The notes under the pieces are model-generated. The model searched no databases, was not told the origin of the DNA, and worked only from the letters and a program-made list of their open reading frames with translations. From assembly GCA_032718475.1 (NCBI GenBank), contig JAUCBJ010006934.1, positions 1 through 61,472 of the forward strand: a stretch of DNA of 61,472 nucleotides, given 5' to 3'. Source of the DNA: Nemertoderma westbladi (taxonomy: Eukaryota > Xenacoelomorpha > Nemertodermatida > Nemertodermatidae). The translations under genes and the position numbers were made by a program. Positions 31,801 through 42,366 of this stretch are shown one piece after another (positions within the stretch are counted from its first letter, which is position 1; each line of letters opens with the position of its first letter).

Positions 31801-32273
31801 TTTTTTTTTTTTTTTTTTTGATTGGGTGAGAATGATAGTATAATAACATAGTTGATACAATGGATTTCAAATTGCACTATTACACCCTATCACCAAATCT
31901 GATTTATACAATGAGGTACAGTGATACGGATGTAAGGGGGAAATTCAAAACAGTTGGTTGTTTATGTTGTAGGCCTACTGGTCAGCTATTGTAGGCCTGT
32001 ACGACTGCGCTGTACTACCAGGCTACGGCTCAGTGTCGGCGTTGTCCAACCGAATGGAGGCATCAGACACTGGACAATGAACCGGCCGTTTAGAGGCTGA
32101 CCTACAACCTCGAAGGCAGAGCAGGGAGGAACGAAGCAACGCGAAGTTTAACTTGCGCCGGATCCACGTGACGCATTCCGAGTACCTGACCTCGCGTTTG
32201 TCCGCGAGCTTCTGTCCCAGGCGCTTAACAAACTGGCGCGTGGTCGGCGCCATCCCGCCAATCTCTGGTTTGT
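31801..32273 (-). mobile_element. 5'-truncated LINE insertion with poly(A) tail and 9-bp target-site duplication
   Basis: ctggtttgt occurs at 31792-31800 and again at 32265-32273. Right after the first copy is a run of 19 T, the complement of a poly(A) tail. On the minus strand, 32253-32023 encodes a LINE-type C-terminus (FVKRLGQKLADKREVRYSE, CVTWIRRKLNFALLRSSLLC). The inserted 464 bp plus the duplicated 9 bp equals 473. That is exactly the offset needed to bring the two halves of the host frame into register. Confidence 0.92.
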
Positions 32274-35200
32274 AACAAGTATCTCAAAATACAGAGGTAT
32301 GGATGAAGTTGAAAGTGAACATTCAGATGTTGGAACCTTTTATGTGAAATCAATATGTCCTTTAAACATCATTGTTGATAATATCTCAGCAACATCATGT
32401 AGAATATCGTGGGAGTATAGCGATTCAATGGTTCTTGGAGTTTATATGTATTTTAAAGAAAAAGAATCACAAAATATTAAATTAATTAATATAAATATTG
32501 ATAATGTGAACTCTAAATATTTTATAATAGAAGATTTATCTCCAGGAACTCAGTATATATTATATATGACGACAGTTGGAGAATATAACAAAGAAAGTGA
32601 CAAAAGTAATAATGTAGAATTTAATACCAATGCATCTGCCCCAATAATAAGAATTGAAAAGAATATTCTCAAGTTGAAACAACAAAAATGGAAAGTTAAA
32701 AACTACATATTTAAATATATATCAGAAGATGGTACAGAAAATAAAAAAGATATCTCTACAACAAGAGTCCATAATTTAGAATTGTATAAGTATTTGACAC
32801 CTGGTAGCTCTTATGATATAAGTGTAGGAGCACAGTCTCAATATGGTAATATAGAATATTCGGATATCATGCATGTTGATTGCAACCCTGATCCACCTTG
32901 TAATATATCTGAGATGACTAATATTTCGTCACAACCTGAAAATAAAAGTATAACATTTACCTGGGAGAAACCAACTAAGGGCTTATGTGATCATTACAGC
33001 ATCAATGTTTTCAAATTACATATAAATGGGAAAGAATATCAGAAAATATCAGAAAACATAATCACATCAGATCCAACATATGAATTAAATGTTATACCAT
33101 CAACATTATACAAGCTGGTAGTGTTTTCTGTGAGTTCATCAGGGGCATTCAGTCAAGGTATAGAACATATAGCCTTGTCTTCACCACTGCCTGTAAAAGA
33201 TTTAAAATTTAGTTCAACTAATGAAAGATTAAAAACAAATTTAAAGTGGATCACTCCAGATTGTCAAATATCGTACTATAATATTTATCATGGATCTAAG
33301 GGTAAACATTTACAAGTAATTTCTACAGCTTCAAGGTTATCCAGTGATACAACAACATTTACTTACAATGACGCCGCATGTGGAATTCTATCAATATATC
33401 GAGTTGAGACGGTATTTAGAACTAATAGCATAACTGGAAAAACATATGTAAAGAAAAATTATTGTGACTTTGAGTTTATCGAAGAACCACCAATCCCTAA
33501 AGAGTTACAACTCAGATTTATTGCATCAAAAATTATTGAGTTAGAATGGCGGAAGCCAAATGATCGGAATTCATATTATTCCCACTTTAATGTCTATGTT
33601 AGTAAGCTTCATGAAGAACCACTGTCACAAACTCTTCAACTGGAAGATACAAAAAATAAATGCAGAATAAATTTATCACAAATTGAACCTGGTTACTGTT
33701 ATAAGGTTGGTGTTTCGTGCTTGGCTTGGCATGCAGAAGATAATATGAAAGAAGGGCAGCATGTTAATAAGATGCTTACCCTTCCGCCTGCTCCTGTAGA
33801 TAATGTTTATGTCTGTGACCTTACCAAGGAATCTTGTGTCATTCAATGGGAATATAATACTGGGTATTACAAAGGTGTAAATATAGAAATCATTGACGAG
33901 AGAACCAACGAATATATCATATTCCCTTGTAAGTCATATTCCTTAACAAACCTTCAACCAGGTACTAAATATACAGCTAAATTAGTTCCTGTCGGTGAAA
34001 ATGATGTAAAAGGTAGAGCGGTAACACTTGAATTTATTACAAAGCCCGGTCAACCTGATAATTTTGAAATTATAGAAGTAGATGGAAAAGTGTTTGCAAA
34101 ATGGAAAAAATCGACGTGGGCAGTTGTTGAATACATATTACAGTACCGTTCTCAGGGGGAGTTGGAATGGAAAACTATAAGCCCTGTTCCTATTGCAACT
34201 AATGGATGTGAAACCAGAAATCTTGAAAGTTACTTCGATGACTATGAAACTGTATATGAGGTTCGATTTGGGAATAGTAATGGAAATGAAATTGCCTATA
34301 CAGAGGGGCAAATAATTGTGCGAGAAGTACAAAGTCCATACGATTTTGTTGTAGATGAATTCTACAATAATGATGATAATCAAATGGCAGTAATTTCATG
34401 GCAACAACCCAGAAAGAAGAGCGAATCTCAAGTATCATTATCTATAATCCATACAGCTGAAATCAATTGCCTCACGAACAATTCCATAGTAGAAAATATT
34501 ACTGATATTGAAAGTGATCGTATCTCACTTGTAACTCAACCATCACATACATACTCTATAAATATACGCGCATACAACAAAGTTGTTGATAAATTCAGTA
34601 AGAGTATAATCCATCAATTTATTGCTAAACCATTAAACCCATCTGGTTTAGCTATCCAGGAGCTGCCTCGTGGTAAATTACTTCTAAATTGGGATAAACC
34701 AAACTGTGAAGTTAATTATTATAAAATTGCTCAATCAGAACCCCCATTTGATAATGTTAATTTTACAATGAATACAACGGAAACATCCATAGAGATTTCG
34801 ATTGATTTTTCTGTGATAATTATGCGTTTCTATGTAAAATCCGTAATGTCTTCCACCTTGAAAGGTGTTCTTGAAACTGATAGTGATCCCCCAACATTTA
34901 TTAATGTTGTTCGTTCTCCTGGTCCACCAAGAAACCTTGAATGTGAAGTAGAGAATTCAAGAGATATTGGATTATCATGGGAACCAGCCAATAATTCAAA
35001 CGAATTTGAATTGATTGTAAAGAACACAGTTACAGGTGATTCAATTACCAAAGTTTTGCAGCAATCAGAATGTGTGCACACTCTAACTGACAACATTCCA
35101 GGCACAGGATATATTATATCAGCCATATCATTACCGCTTCTAACAATTAATGATGATTATTTCAGGATCAAAAACAGGCAATCATGTGACCGTCAAGTAA

Positions 35201-35814
35201 CTATGATACCTGAACCTCCTGTGTCTTTACGCTTTGAAGCTGGAGTAACCTCGGTTGAAGTTTGGGTAGAAGGACCTAAAACGACATTCTCAGGATATCA
35301 TATGGATTTGCTAACTTACTCTTACCGATATCTTGATTATATAAAAGAAAGGTCAAGGGGGTGGGAAATCAAAGATAAATACTCTATTGATAATCTGAAG
35401 CCATCAACCACATACTATTTGAGATGTTACACAGTATCCGATGACAAAATAAGTATGAATTGTATAGAAAAGGAAATGACAACTCGCAATAAGTCAGTTA
35501 CCATTGAATACTCTTGGAAATCACCAACAGAACTATCGCTATCTGCAACATACGAAGATAGACCTAATAATATTAAAGTTTCATTCTTTGATGAAAACGG
35601 CAAACCAACAAATATCCGAGAAAGAGAGTTAAAATGGAATAGAATGGGCTTTTACAATACGGCATCGTCAGACTCTATTATTGTAACCAATGCTCCCTCG
35701 AAGTTTGTAGCAAAACTCGAAGCAAAAGCAAAGGATAAATCAATAATTCGAACAGATGAGCTTGTGATAGTGAGTAATCTTCCTATAAAAGAGAGAAGGA
35801 CTTCAATGGTCTAG
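32274..35814 (+). CDS. Caspase-WD40-FN3 protein, C-terminal FN3 array
   Basis: The frame is open from the end of the insertion, and an internal ATG at 32299 would allow a 1171-aa product on its own. It encodes about 11-12 FN3-like modules of 85-100 residues, each with a Trp strand (ISWEY, FTWEKP, LEWRKP, IQWEY) and a Y/LxPGTxY turn (LSPGTQYIL, LQPGTKYTA). There is no transmembrane helix. It ends ...KERRTSMV-stop at 35812-35814 and is followed by AATAAA at 35878. Without the 473-bp insertion the gene would encode about 1,908 residues in one exon. The long undamaged frame downstream of the insertion implies the insertion is recent and may be polymorphic. Confidence 0.85.
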
Positions 35815-35877
35815 GGTATGTATGACTGATCACCTGATCTATTCTTAAGCTTTAATGAAATGGAAATCGCCATGATA

Positions 35878-35883
35878 AATAAA
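35878..35883 (+). terminator. Polyadenylation signal AATAAA
   Basis: 64 bases after the FN3 stop codon, at the expected distance and on the same strand. Confidence 0.55.
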
Positions 35884-35929
35884 ATAGACGACCATAAAGA
35901 TGCTTCTAGAATATTACTACAGTACTACT

Positions 35930-36012
35930 AGGATCGGCATGCTGCATTGCAGCTGCATTTTTAAGAATTCTGTGCCGGCTTATCGACAAAATTGCACCGC
36001 CACAACTCACTA
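35930..36012 (-). mobile_element. RTE-like LINE 3' end, minus strand
   Basis: The reverse complement reads through GACAAAAT-like sequence, GCCGGCACAGAATTC and the stem GCTGCAATGCAGC to a TAGTAG end, as in the other copies. Confidence 0.8.
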
Positions 36013-36144
36013 GAATATTAACTTAATAAGGAACCTCCTCGAGCGCCTCAATGGAAGAGGAAATATTGAAATTGTTTAGATATTAGTACTATTAGTATTA
36101 CTAGTAGTATTAGTATTAATAGTTTACAACTAGAAATATATTTA

Positions 36145-36165
36145 GGGGGGGGGGGGGGGGGGGGG
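36145..36165 (+). repeat. Poly(G) run of 21
   Basis: An uninterrupted G homopolymer in AT-rich non-coding DNA. Confidence 0.8.
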
Positions 36166-36439
36166 TAACTCGAGAACTAAACGAGATCTCTAAGCAGTTT
36201 TGGGATTTGAACTCCTCTATATCAAATAAAAAACATAAATTTTAAATTAATTTAGAAACAGTTTACATTTATTGCCTTAATATTATCAATCATAACGATA
36301 GGCAATTTATATTTTAATAATTAGATGTTGTAATTTATGAGTATTATATGACACTATATATTAATTAATATTGTGCTGAGGTAGATTTAATATGTTGTTA
36401 TTTATATAATATAACATGAAATAACTTTGTTAACCTTTA

Positions 36440-36805
36440 ATTCAATGCAGATTTCTACTGCACGTATCACACGTGCTTCGCGCAGCACGAGACTGCATAC
36501 GTACCAAGTTTAGTATAATATCATAAATGAATGCCTTACTGATTTCGGTTTTAATCAAAAGTCTGAAACTACCGGTACCGACAAAAGTCTGAAACTACCG
36601 ATACCGACTGACAGATTGTCTCATTTATTACCAAACTTTAGATTCTTTATAATCTTTTGACGGACTACATACGTACCAAGTTTGCTTTAATTTCATCCTC
36701 ATAAATTAAACGGCGACAGACGACGACGTCGACAGACAACTTGTTAATGGTACCCATATTCGAAGTAAGCTTCGCTTACTTCGTGGCTCGCCCCACAGGC
36801 AATTA
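36440..36805 (-). mobile_element. MITE family 1 copy, degraded
   Basis: Contains the family's cgtgcttcgcgcagcacga, a ttttgacggactacatacgt core, the gacgac stretch and the end cttcgtggctcgccccac. Internally rearranged, with a short duplicated piece (aaaagtctgaaactaccg twice at 36558-36601). Confidence 0.6.
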
Positions 36806-37140
36806 ATTCGGGTTGTTCTGAGTTGCTTATCTTCTTGAAGAGGCGGTATGGTTAATTAGAACCTCGTAAAATCCGGCTTACCTTAAAATTCCTGTAATAT
36901 TTAATTAAAACTAGCTAAAAATTTATGTATAAAGACCGAAGAAGATTAATTACTCGTTGGTAAATAATTATTACTCAGTAAAATTGCCTTTTTAGTCAAC
37001 TTGATAACCGAAGAATCAGGAAGAAAGATTGGTCTTTCTCCTATAAATGCGTGGATATAACTGATACAAGTGAAACATAGATAGAAAAATAGAACTTGGT
37101 CCTTCGACATATACTGTACAACATTTATATATATATATAA

Positions 37141-38157
37141 ACCGCCTCTGTAACCTGCTCGTTTCCTTCATATAGTAAAGTGACTGTTTATTGTTTTGGT
37201 TAGAAAATCCCGCCTCTGTAACCCACTCCTTTCCTTCAATTAGTTAAATGATCTTTTATTGTTTTGGTTAGAAAATCCCGCCTCTGTAACCTGCTCCTTT
37301 CCCTGATTTGGTAAAGTGACCGTTTATTGTTTTGGTTAGAAAGGCCCGCCTCTGTAACCTGCTCCTTTCCTTCATTTTGTAAAGCGACTGTTTATGGTTT
37401 TGGTTAGAAAATCCCGCCTCTGTAACCTGCCCCTTTCCCTCAATTAGTTAAATGATCTTTTATTGTTTTGGTTAGAAAATCCCGCCTCTGTAACCTGCTC
37501 CTTTCCTTCAATTAGTTAAGTGATCGTTTATTGTTTTGGTTTGAAAATCCCGCCTCTGTAACGTGCTCCTTTCCCTCAATTAGTTAAGTGATTGTTTATT
37601 GTTTGGTTAGGAAATCCCGCCTCTGTAACCTGCTCCTTTCTCTCAATTGGTAATGTTATCTTTTATTGTTTTGGTTAGAAAAGACCATCTATGTAACCTG
37701 CTCCTTTCCTTCATTAGGTAATGTTATCGTTTATTGTTTTGGTTAGAAAAAACCATCTATGTAACCTGTTCCTTTCCTTCATTTGGTAAAGTGATTGTTT
37801 ATTGTTTTGGTTAGAAAATCCCGCCTCTGTAACCTGCTCCTTTCCCTGATTTGGTAAAATGACCGTTTATTGTTTTGGTTAGAAAATCCCGCCTCTGTAA
37901 CCTGCTCCTTTCCCTGATTTGGTAAAATGACCATTTATTGTTTTGGTTAGAAAGGCTAGCCTCTGTAACCTGCTCCTTTCCTTCATTTGGTAAAGTGATT
38001 GTTTATTGTTTTGGTTAGAAAATCCCGCCTCTGTAACCTGCTCCTTTCCCTGATTTGGTAAGATGACCGTTTATTGTTTTGGTTAGAAAGGCTAGCCTCT
38101 GTAACCTGCTCCTTTCCTTCATTTGGTAAAGTGACTGTTTATTGTTTTGGTTAGAAG
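37141..38157 (+). repeat. Minisatellite, about 15 copies of a 67-70 bp unit
   Basis: Each unit reads approximately cctctgtaacctgctccttt, cc(c/t)t(c/g)att..gtaa, gtga(c/t)(c/t)gtttatt and gttttggttagaaaatcccg. Variants alternate (cccgcc, ccatct, ctagcc), indicating blocks copied together. The array ends at ggttagaag and the next base begins the FN3-copy homology. The same unit appears in the foldback arms at 439-766. Confidence 0.92.
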
Positions 38158-39252
38158 ATGTCTGTGACCTTACCAAGGAATCTTGTGTCATTCAATGGGA
38201 ATATAATACTGGGTATTACAAAGGGGTAATTATAGAAATCATTGACGAGAGAACCAAAGAATATATCATATTCCCTTGTAAGTCATATTCATTAACAAAC
38301 CTTCAACCAGGTACTAAATATACAGCTAAATTAATTCCTGTCGGTGAAAATGATGTAAAAGGCAGAGCGGTAACACTTGAATTTATTACAAAGCCCGGTC
38401 AACCTGATAATTTTGAAATTATAGAAGTAGATGGAAAAGTGTTTGCAAAATGGAAAAAATCGACGTGGGCAGTTGTTGAATACATATTACAATACCGTTC
38501 TCAGGGGGAGTTGGAATGGAAAGCTATAAGCCCTGTACCTATTGCAACTAATGGATGTGAAACCAGAAATCTTGAAAGTTACTTTAATGTCTATGAAACT
38601 GTATATGAGGTTCGATTTGGGAATAGTAATGGAGATGAAATTGCCTATACAGATACAATTCGATTTGCACGAGAAATAAAGCGTCCTTATAACGCTGTGG
38701 TTGAGGAATACTCTAATGATGGTGGTATTACACAAAATGCTAAAATCATTTGGCAACAAGCGAAACCGACTGGCGAATCTTCACAAGTGAATAATACTGC
38801 AGAAATTTACTGCTTTACTACCAAAACAAAAGTAAAAAGTGTTGTTGATATTGAATGTAACCATGTCACATTCATAACAGCTCCCTCACACGTATACACT
38901 ATAAATATATGTGCATACAACAAGTTTCTTGATAAGTTTAGCAGAAACTTTCATTCAATTTATTGCAAAGCCACTAAAGCCATCCAATTTAACAATAGAG
39001 CACATGGAGTTCCCACAAGGTAAATTAGTTTTGAGATGGGAGAAACCAGAATGTGATGTTAGCTATTACAAAATATTCAAATCGGAGAGTCCATATAATA
39101 AGTTAATTCTAATAAAACAAACAACAAAGAAATATGCAGCGATTAATGTCTGCATATCAACAATGAGGCTATATGTACAATCAGGGATGTCATCATCTGT
39201 GATAGAAGGACTTGGAGACTCAGACAGTGATTTCACATTTATATCAGTCTAG
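38158..39252 (+). pseudogene. Partial, mosaic copy of the FN3 gene
   Basis: Homology to the intact gene starts abruptly at atgtctgtgacc (33809 in the gene). From 38158 to about 38655 it is nearly identical (modules 6 and 7). From there to 39252 it remains clearly homologous (modules 8 and 9) but much more diverged. A 2-bp deletion near 38945 shifts the frame, giving two overlapping open pieces (38142-39023 and 38911-39252). The upstream ATG at 38142 lies in minisatellite sequence. It ends at a stop after FTFISV and has an AATAAA at 39311. It lacks caspase and WD40 parts, so it is best treated as a broken duplicate, though a short FN3 protein cannot be excluded. Confidence 0.85.
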
Positions 39253-39310
39253 ATAATATTCTATATGCGCTATGAATAATAACTATGTATAACTACTGTT
39301 TGCTTGTAAA

Positions 39311-39316
39311 AATAAA
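39311..39316 (+). terminator. Possible polyadenylation signal of the FN3 copy
   Basis: AATAAA 59 bases after the stop, at the same relative place as in the intact gene although the surrounding sequence differs. Confidence 0.35.
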
Positions 39317-39319
39317 AGA

Positions 39320-40457
39320 ATTCATTGTACATTGAATGCAGTATTTACGATGACTAACATATGTAGGCCTAGTATTACAGTATTACAAGTTAGTAGTTAT
39401 TATATTATACAAGGATATTATTATGGCGTTGGAAATGCTGAATTATTGAATTGGATACTCTTTGATGGGTAGTTTCTCTAAGTGTTAACTAATTTATGTA
39501 ATTAAGATATTAATTAAGAAATAGTTAATCAGTTTAATTAGTAAATGTGCCAAAAGCTAATAATTAAATTTTGCCTTTATGAGACACGTAATAAAATAAA
39601 TTTCCACTTCAAATAAAATGGGATTGAAATAAATTTGTAAACATTTGTAAATTAATAGATAGTTTAGTCCAATTAAATTTGGCTTACATATTTATTGTAT
39701 TTCGCATATTATTTTACTATTCAAGCGCAAGGTGATGCTCATTATCCAATAAGACCGGCATGTATTTTTTATTAATGGCGATAGAACCACTGCTCAAGGG
39801 TGCACGGTGGACAGGCTGCAAGAGCGTGTAGGTAGAGAAGGGGAATTTTATTAAGTTAATAATGTTTATATCTATTAATAAAAACAAATATCTTAAACGC
39901 AAAAACTGTAATATAATGGGGTTATGGGGATTCCAGTTATATAATTTCAAAGTGCAATTAATTTAGCTAGTTTAAATTCTACTTGGAAAATTTCTCAAAT
40001 TTTGCCAGACTACATGTGTACTTTTCTGAAAGATTTTCCCGCTGACAATTATTTGTCCTATTGGAAACGCTTCCAATGGCATTACAATGGTATTTCTTCC
40101 AATAAACTGCTTTTCATCGGATATAAATATTTATATTTCTTATAATAATAACTAATTTTATAAAATTACATATACATCAGTCATTTTCAGTAGACGCGTG
40201 ATGCGTTCAGTAGACATTAAACGAGAGCATTTCTCGTCTATTTGACTTGCCTCGCTTTGGCTAAGAGTATAGTGGGGCGAGACGCGAGCCTTGTTATACG
40301 ATTCATATTGGGCAAATGGTGCGTCCTTCCGTCCGTCTGTCTGTCTGGTAAATGTTTGAACGCGAATTTCTCGGCATCGCTGTCTCGGAATTAAACCAAA
40401 TTTAAAAGGTAAGTAGTAGATACTGACCTTGAGAGGAACGAAATTGCGATAACTATG
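39320..40457. other. AT-rich spacer; no gene seen
   Basis: Only short chance open frames on either strand; no domain or repeat family recognised. Confidence 0.4.
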
Positions 40458-40665
40458 GAGAATCGGGAAGCCTTGAAGGATCTCATTTCCACAGTCCGAG
40501 CTCGCTCGACCTAGTAGTAGTAGTTGGAGAATCGGCAAGCCTTGAAGGATCTCATTTCCACAGTCCGAGCTCGCTCGACCTAGTAGTAGTTGGAGAATCG
40601 GGACGCCTGGAAGGATCTAATTTCCACTGTCCGAGTTCGCTCGACCTAGTAGTAGTACAGTAGTA
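40458..40665 (+). repeat. Three tandem copies of a 66-70 bp unit
   Basis: Copies begin at 40458, 40526 and 40592 with ggagaatcgg and end in cgacctagtagtag; they differ at a few sites. Confidence 0.9.
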
Positions 40666-40787
40666 GTGTTATAGATTGTAATGTTATTTTACATTCATGC
40701 CCCATCACTACCTACCTACTATAAAACCGGCGCATAGTGGATCGCAGATCGGGTGGTATATGGTGGGCCTATGTCCCATTACCTACT

Positions 40788-41129
40788 GTGGGGTGAGCCA
40801 GAAAGTGAGCGAAGCCTTAGCATATGGGTGCCATTGGAGAGTTGTCTGTCGTCGTCGTCATCGTCTGTCATCGTCGTCTGTCGTCGTCGTAAATTTTTGA
40901 TCGCTAATAACTCGGTTATTCCTTGATGAAATTAAACGAAACTTGGTACGTATGTAGTCCGGCAAAAGTTTAGAAAGAATCTGAAGTTTCGTCAAAAACG
41001 AACGAACGCAACGAGGCACAAGGGGAGGACGAGTATTGTGTTGAAGACTTCTGACTAACGGCAGACAACTCGTTAATGGTGCCCATATGCTAAAGGCTTT
41101 GCTCACTTCGTGCTGCGCGAAGACCCCAC
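40788..41129 (-). mobile_element. MITE family 1, most complete copy (342 bp)
   Basis: The left end gtggggtgagccagaaagtg...ccttagcatatgggtgccat is matched in reverse by the right end, atggtgcccatatgctaaag...ttcgtgctgcgcgaagaccccac. The inverted repeats are about 60 bp. The interior has a gtcgtc-rich stretch and the ttgttcg/cgaacgaacgcaacg segment. No coding capacity, and no clear target-site duplication seen. Confidence 0.8.
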
Positions 41130-41451
41130 GAACTTGTATTACCTTGCGAATAGAGCTTTCTACATTGTCTACCATATCTTTGTCATCTGATAGTGTCAGT
41201 AATAATATGCCCAAGATATTTAATTGCCTCTTTTACTGGAATAATCATGTTACTGATTTTAAAATTAGGAAATACCCATTTTGACTGAGTACGCGATCGG
41301 ACTATTAGTGTTGCACTTTTTTCAGCATTAAATAACGACATCGAAACATCGATGCTGTTACCGAATGTAGTACATCTGTTCAACAAAAATTGCATACCTT
41401 TTGTAGATGGTAAAAATAGCACCAAATCATCGGTGTACGTACATGATATGA

Positions 41452-41600
41452 TTACACGTTCGTGGGGTCTTCGCGCAGCATGAAGGGAGCAATGCCGTTA
41501 GCATATGGGTACCATTAACGAGTTGTCTGCCGTTAGTCAAAAGTCTTACCCACAATACTCGTCCTCCTCTTGTGCCTCGTTGCCTCTCCTCCAACCACCA
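41452..41600 (+). mobile_element. MITE family 1, truncated left half
   Basis: Reads gttcgtggggtcttcgcgca through agcatatgggtaccattaac to cctcctcttgtgcctcgttg, then runs into the minisatellite. Confidence 0.7.
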
Positions 41601-42366
41601 CAGTGCTAATACAGTACTACTAGGATCGGCAGGCTGCATTGCAGCTGCATTTTTAAGAATGCTGTGCCGGCTTATCGACAAAATATCACCGCCAGTGCTA
41701 ATACAGTAGTACAGGATAAATGAACCTCTCTTCCAACCACCACAGTGCTAATACAGTAGTACAGGATAAATGAACCTCTCTTCCAACCACCACAGTGCTA
41801 ATACAGTAGTACAGGATAAATGAACCTCTCTTCCAACCACCACAGTGTTAATACAGTAGTACAGGATAAATGAACCTCTCTTCCAACCACCACAGTGTTA
41901 ATACAGTACTACAGGATAAATGAACCTCTCTTCCAACCACCACAATGCTAATACAGTAGTACAGCGGATAAATGAACCTCTCTTCCAACCATCACAGTGC
42001 TAATACAGTAGTACAGCGGATAAATGAACCTCTCTTCCAACCACCACAGTGTTAATACAGTAGTACAGGATAAATGAAACTCTCTTCCAACCACCACAGT
42101 GCTAATACAGTAGTACAGGATAAATGAACCTCTCTTCCAACCACCACAGTGCTAATAAAGTAGTACAGGATAAATGAACCTCTCTTCCAACCACCACAGT
42201 GTTAATACAGTACTACAGGATAAATGAACCTCTCTTCCAACCACCACAATGCTAATACAGTAGTACAGCGGATAAATGAACCTCTCTTCCAACCATCACA
42301 GAGCTAATACAGTAGTACAGCGGATAAATGAACCTCTCTTCCAACCACCACAGTGTTAATACAGTA
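41594..42366 (+). repeat. 50-bp minisatellite, about 14 copies
   Basis: The unit is close to cagtgctaatacagtagtac plus aggataaatgaacctctctt plus ccaaccacca. Variant units (gttaatacagtactac, agcggataaatg, ccatcac) recur in the same order about 303 bp apart, so a six-unit block was duplicated. The first unit is interrupted at 41623-41693 by a minus-strand LINE 3' end. Confidence 0.93.
41623..41693 (-). mobile_element. RTE-like LINE 3' end inside the minisatellite
   Basis: Same tail, stem-loop and GCCGGCACAGCATTC sequence as the copies at 21405-21500 and 35930-36012. Confidence 0.8.

Noticed and set aside
31801-32290. Reading 31801-32273 as an intron
   Set aside because: It has a poly(T) tract, a LINE reading frame and an exact 9-bp flanking duplication, all of which point to retrotransposition; no convincing donor and acceptor pair restores the frame.
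37141-38157. Repeat array resembling CRISPR in unit size
   Set aside because: There are no unique spacers between repeats; the whole 68-bp unit is repeated, the DNA is eukaryotic and there are no cas genes, so it is a minisatellite.
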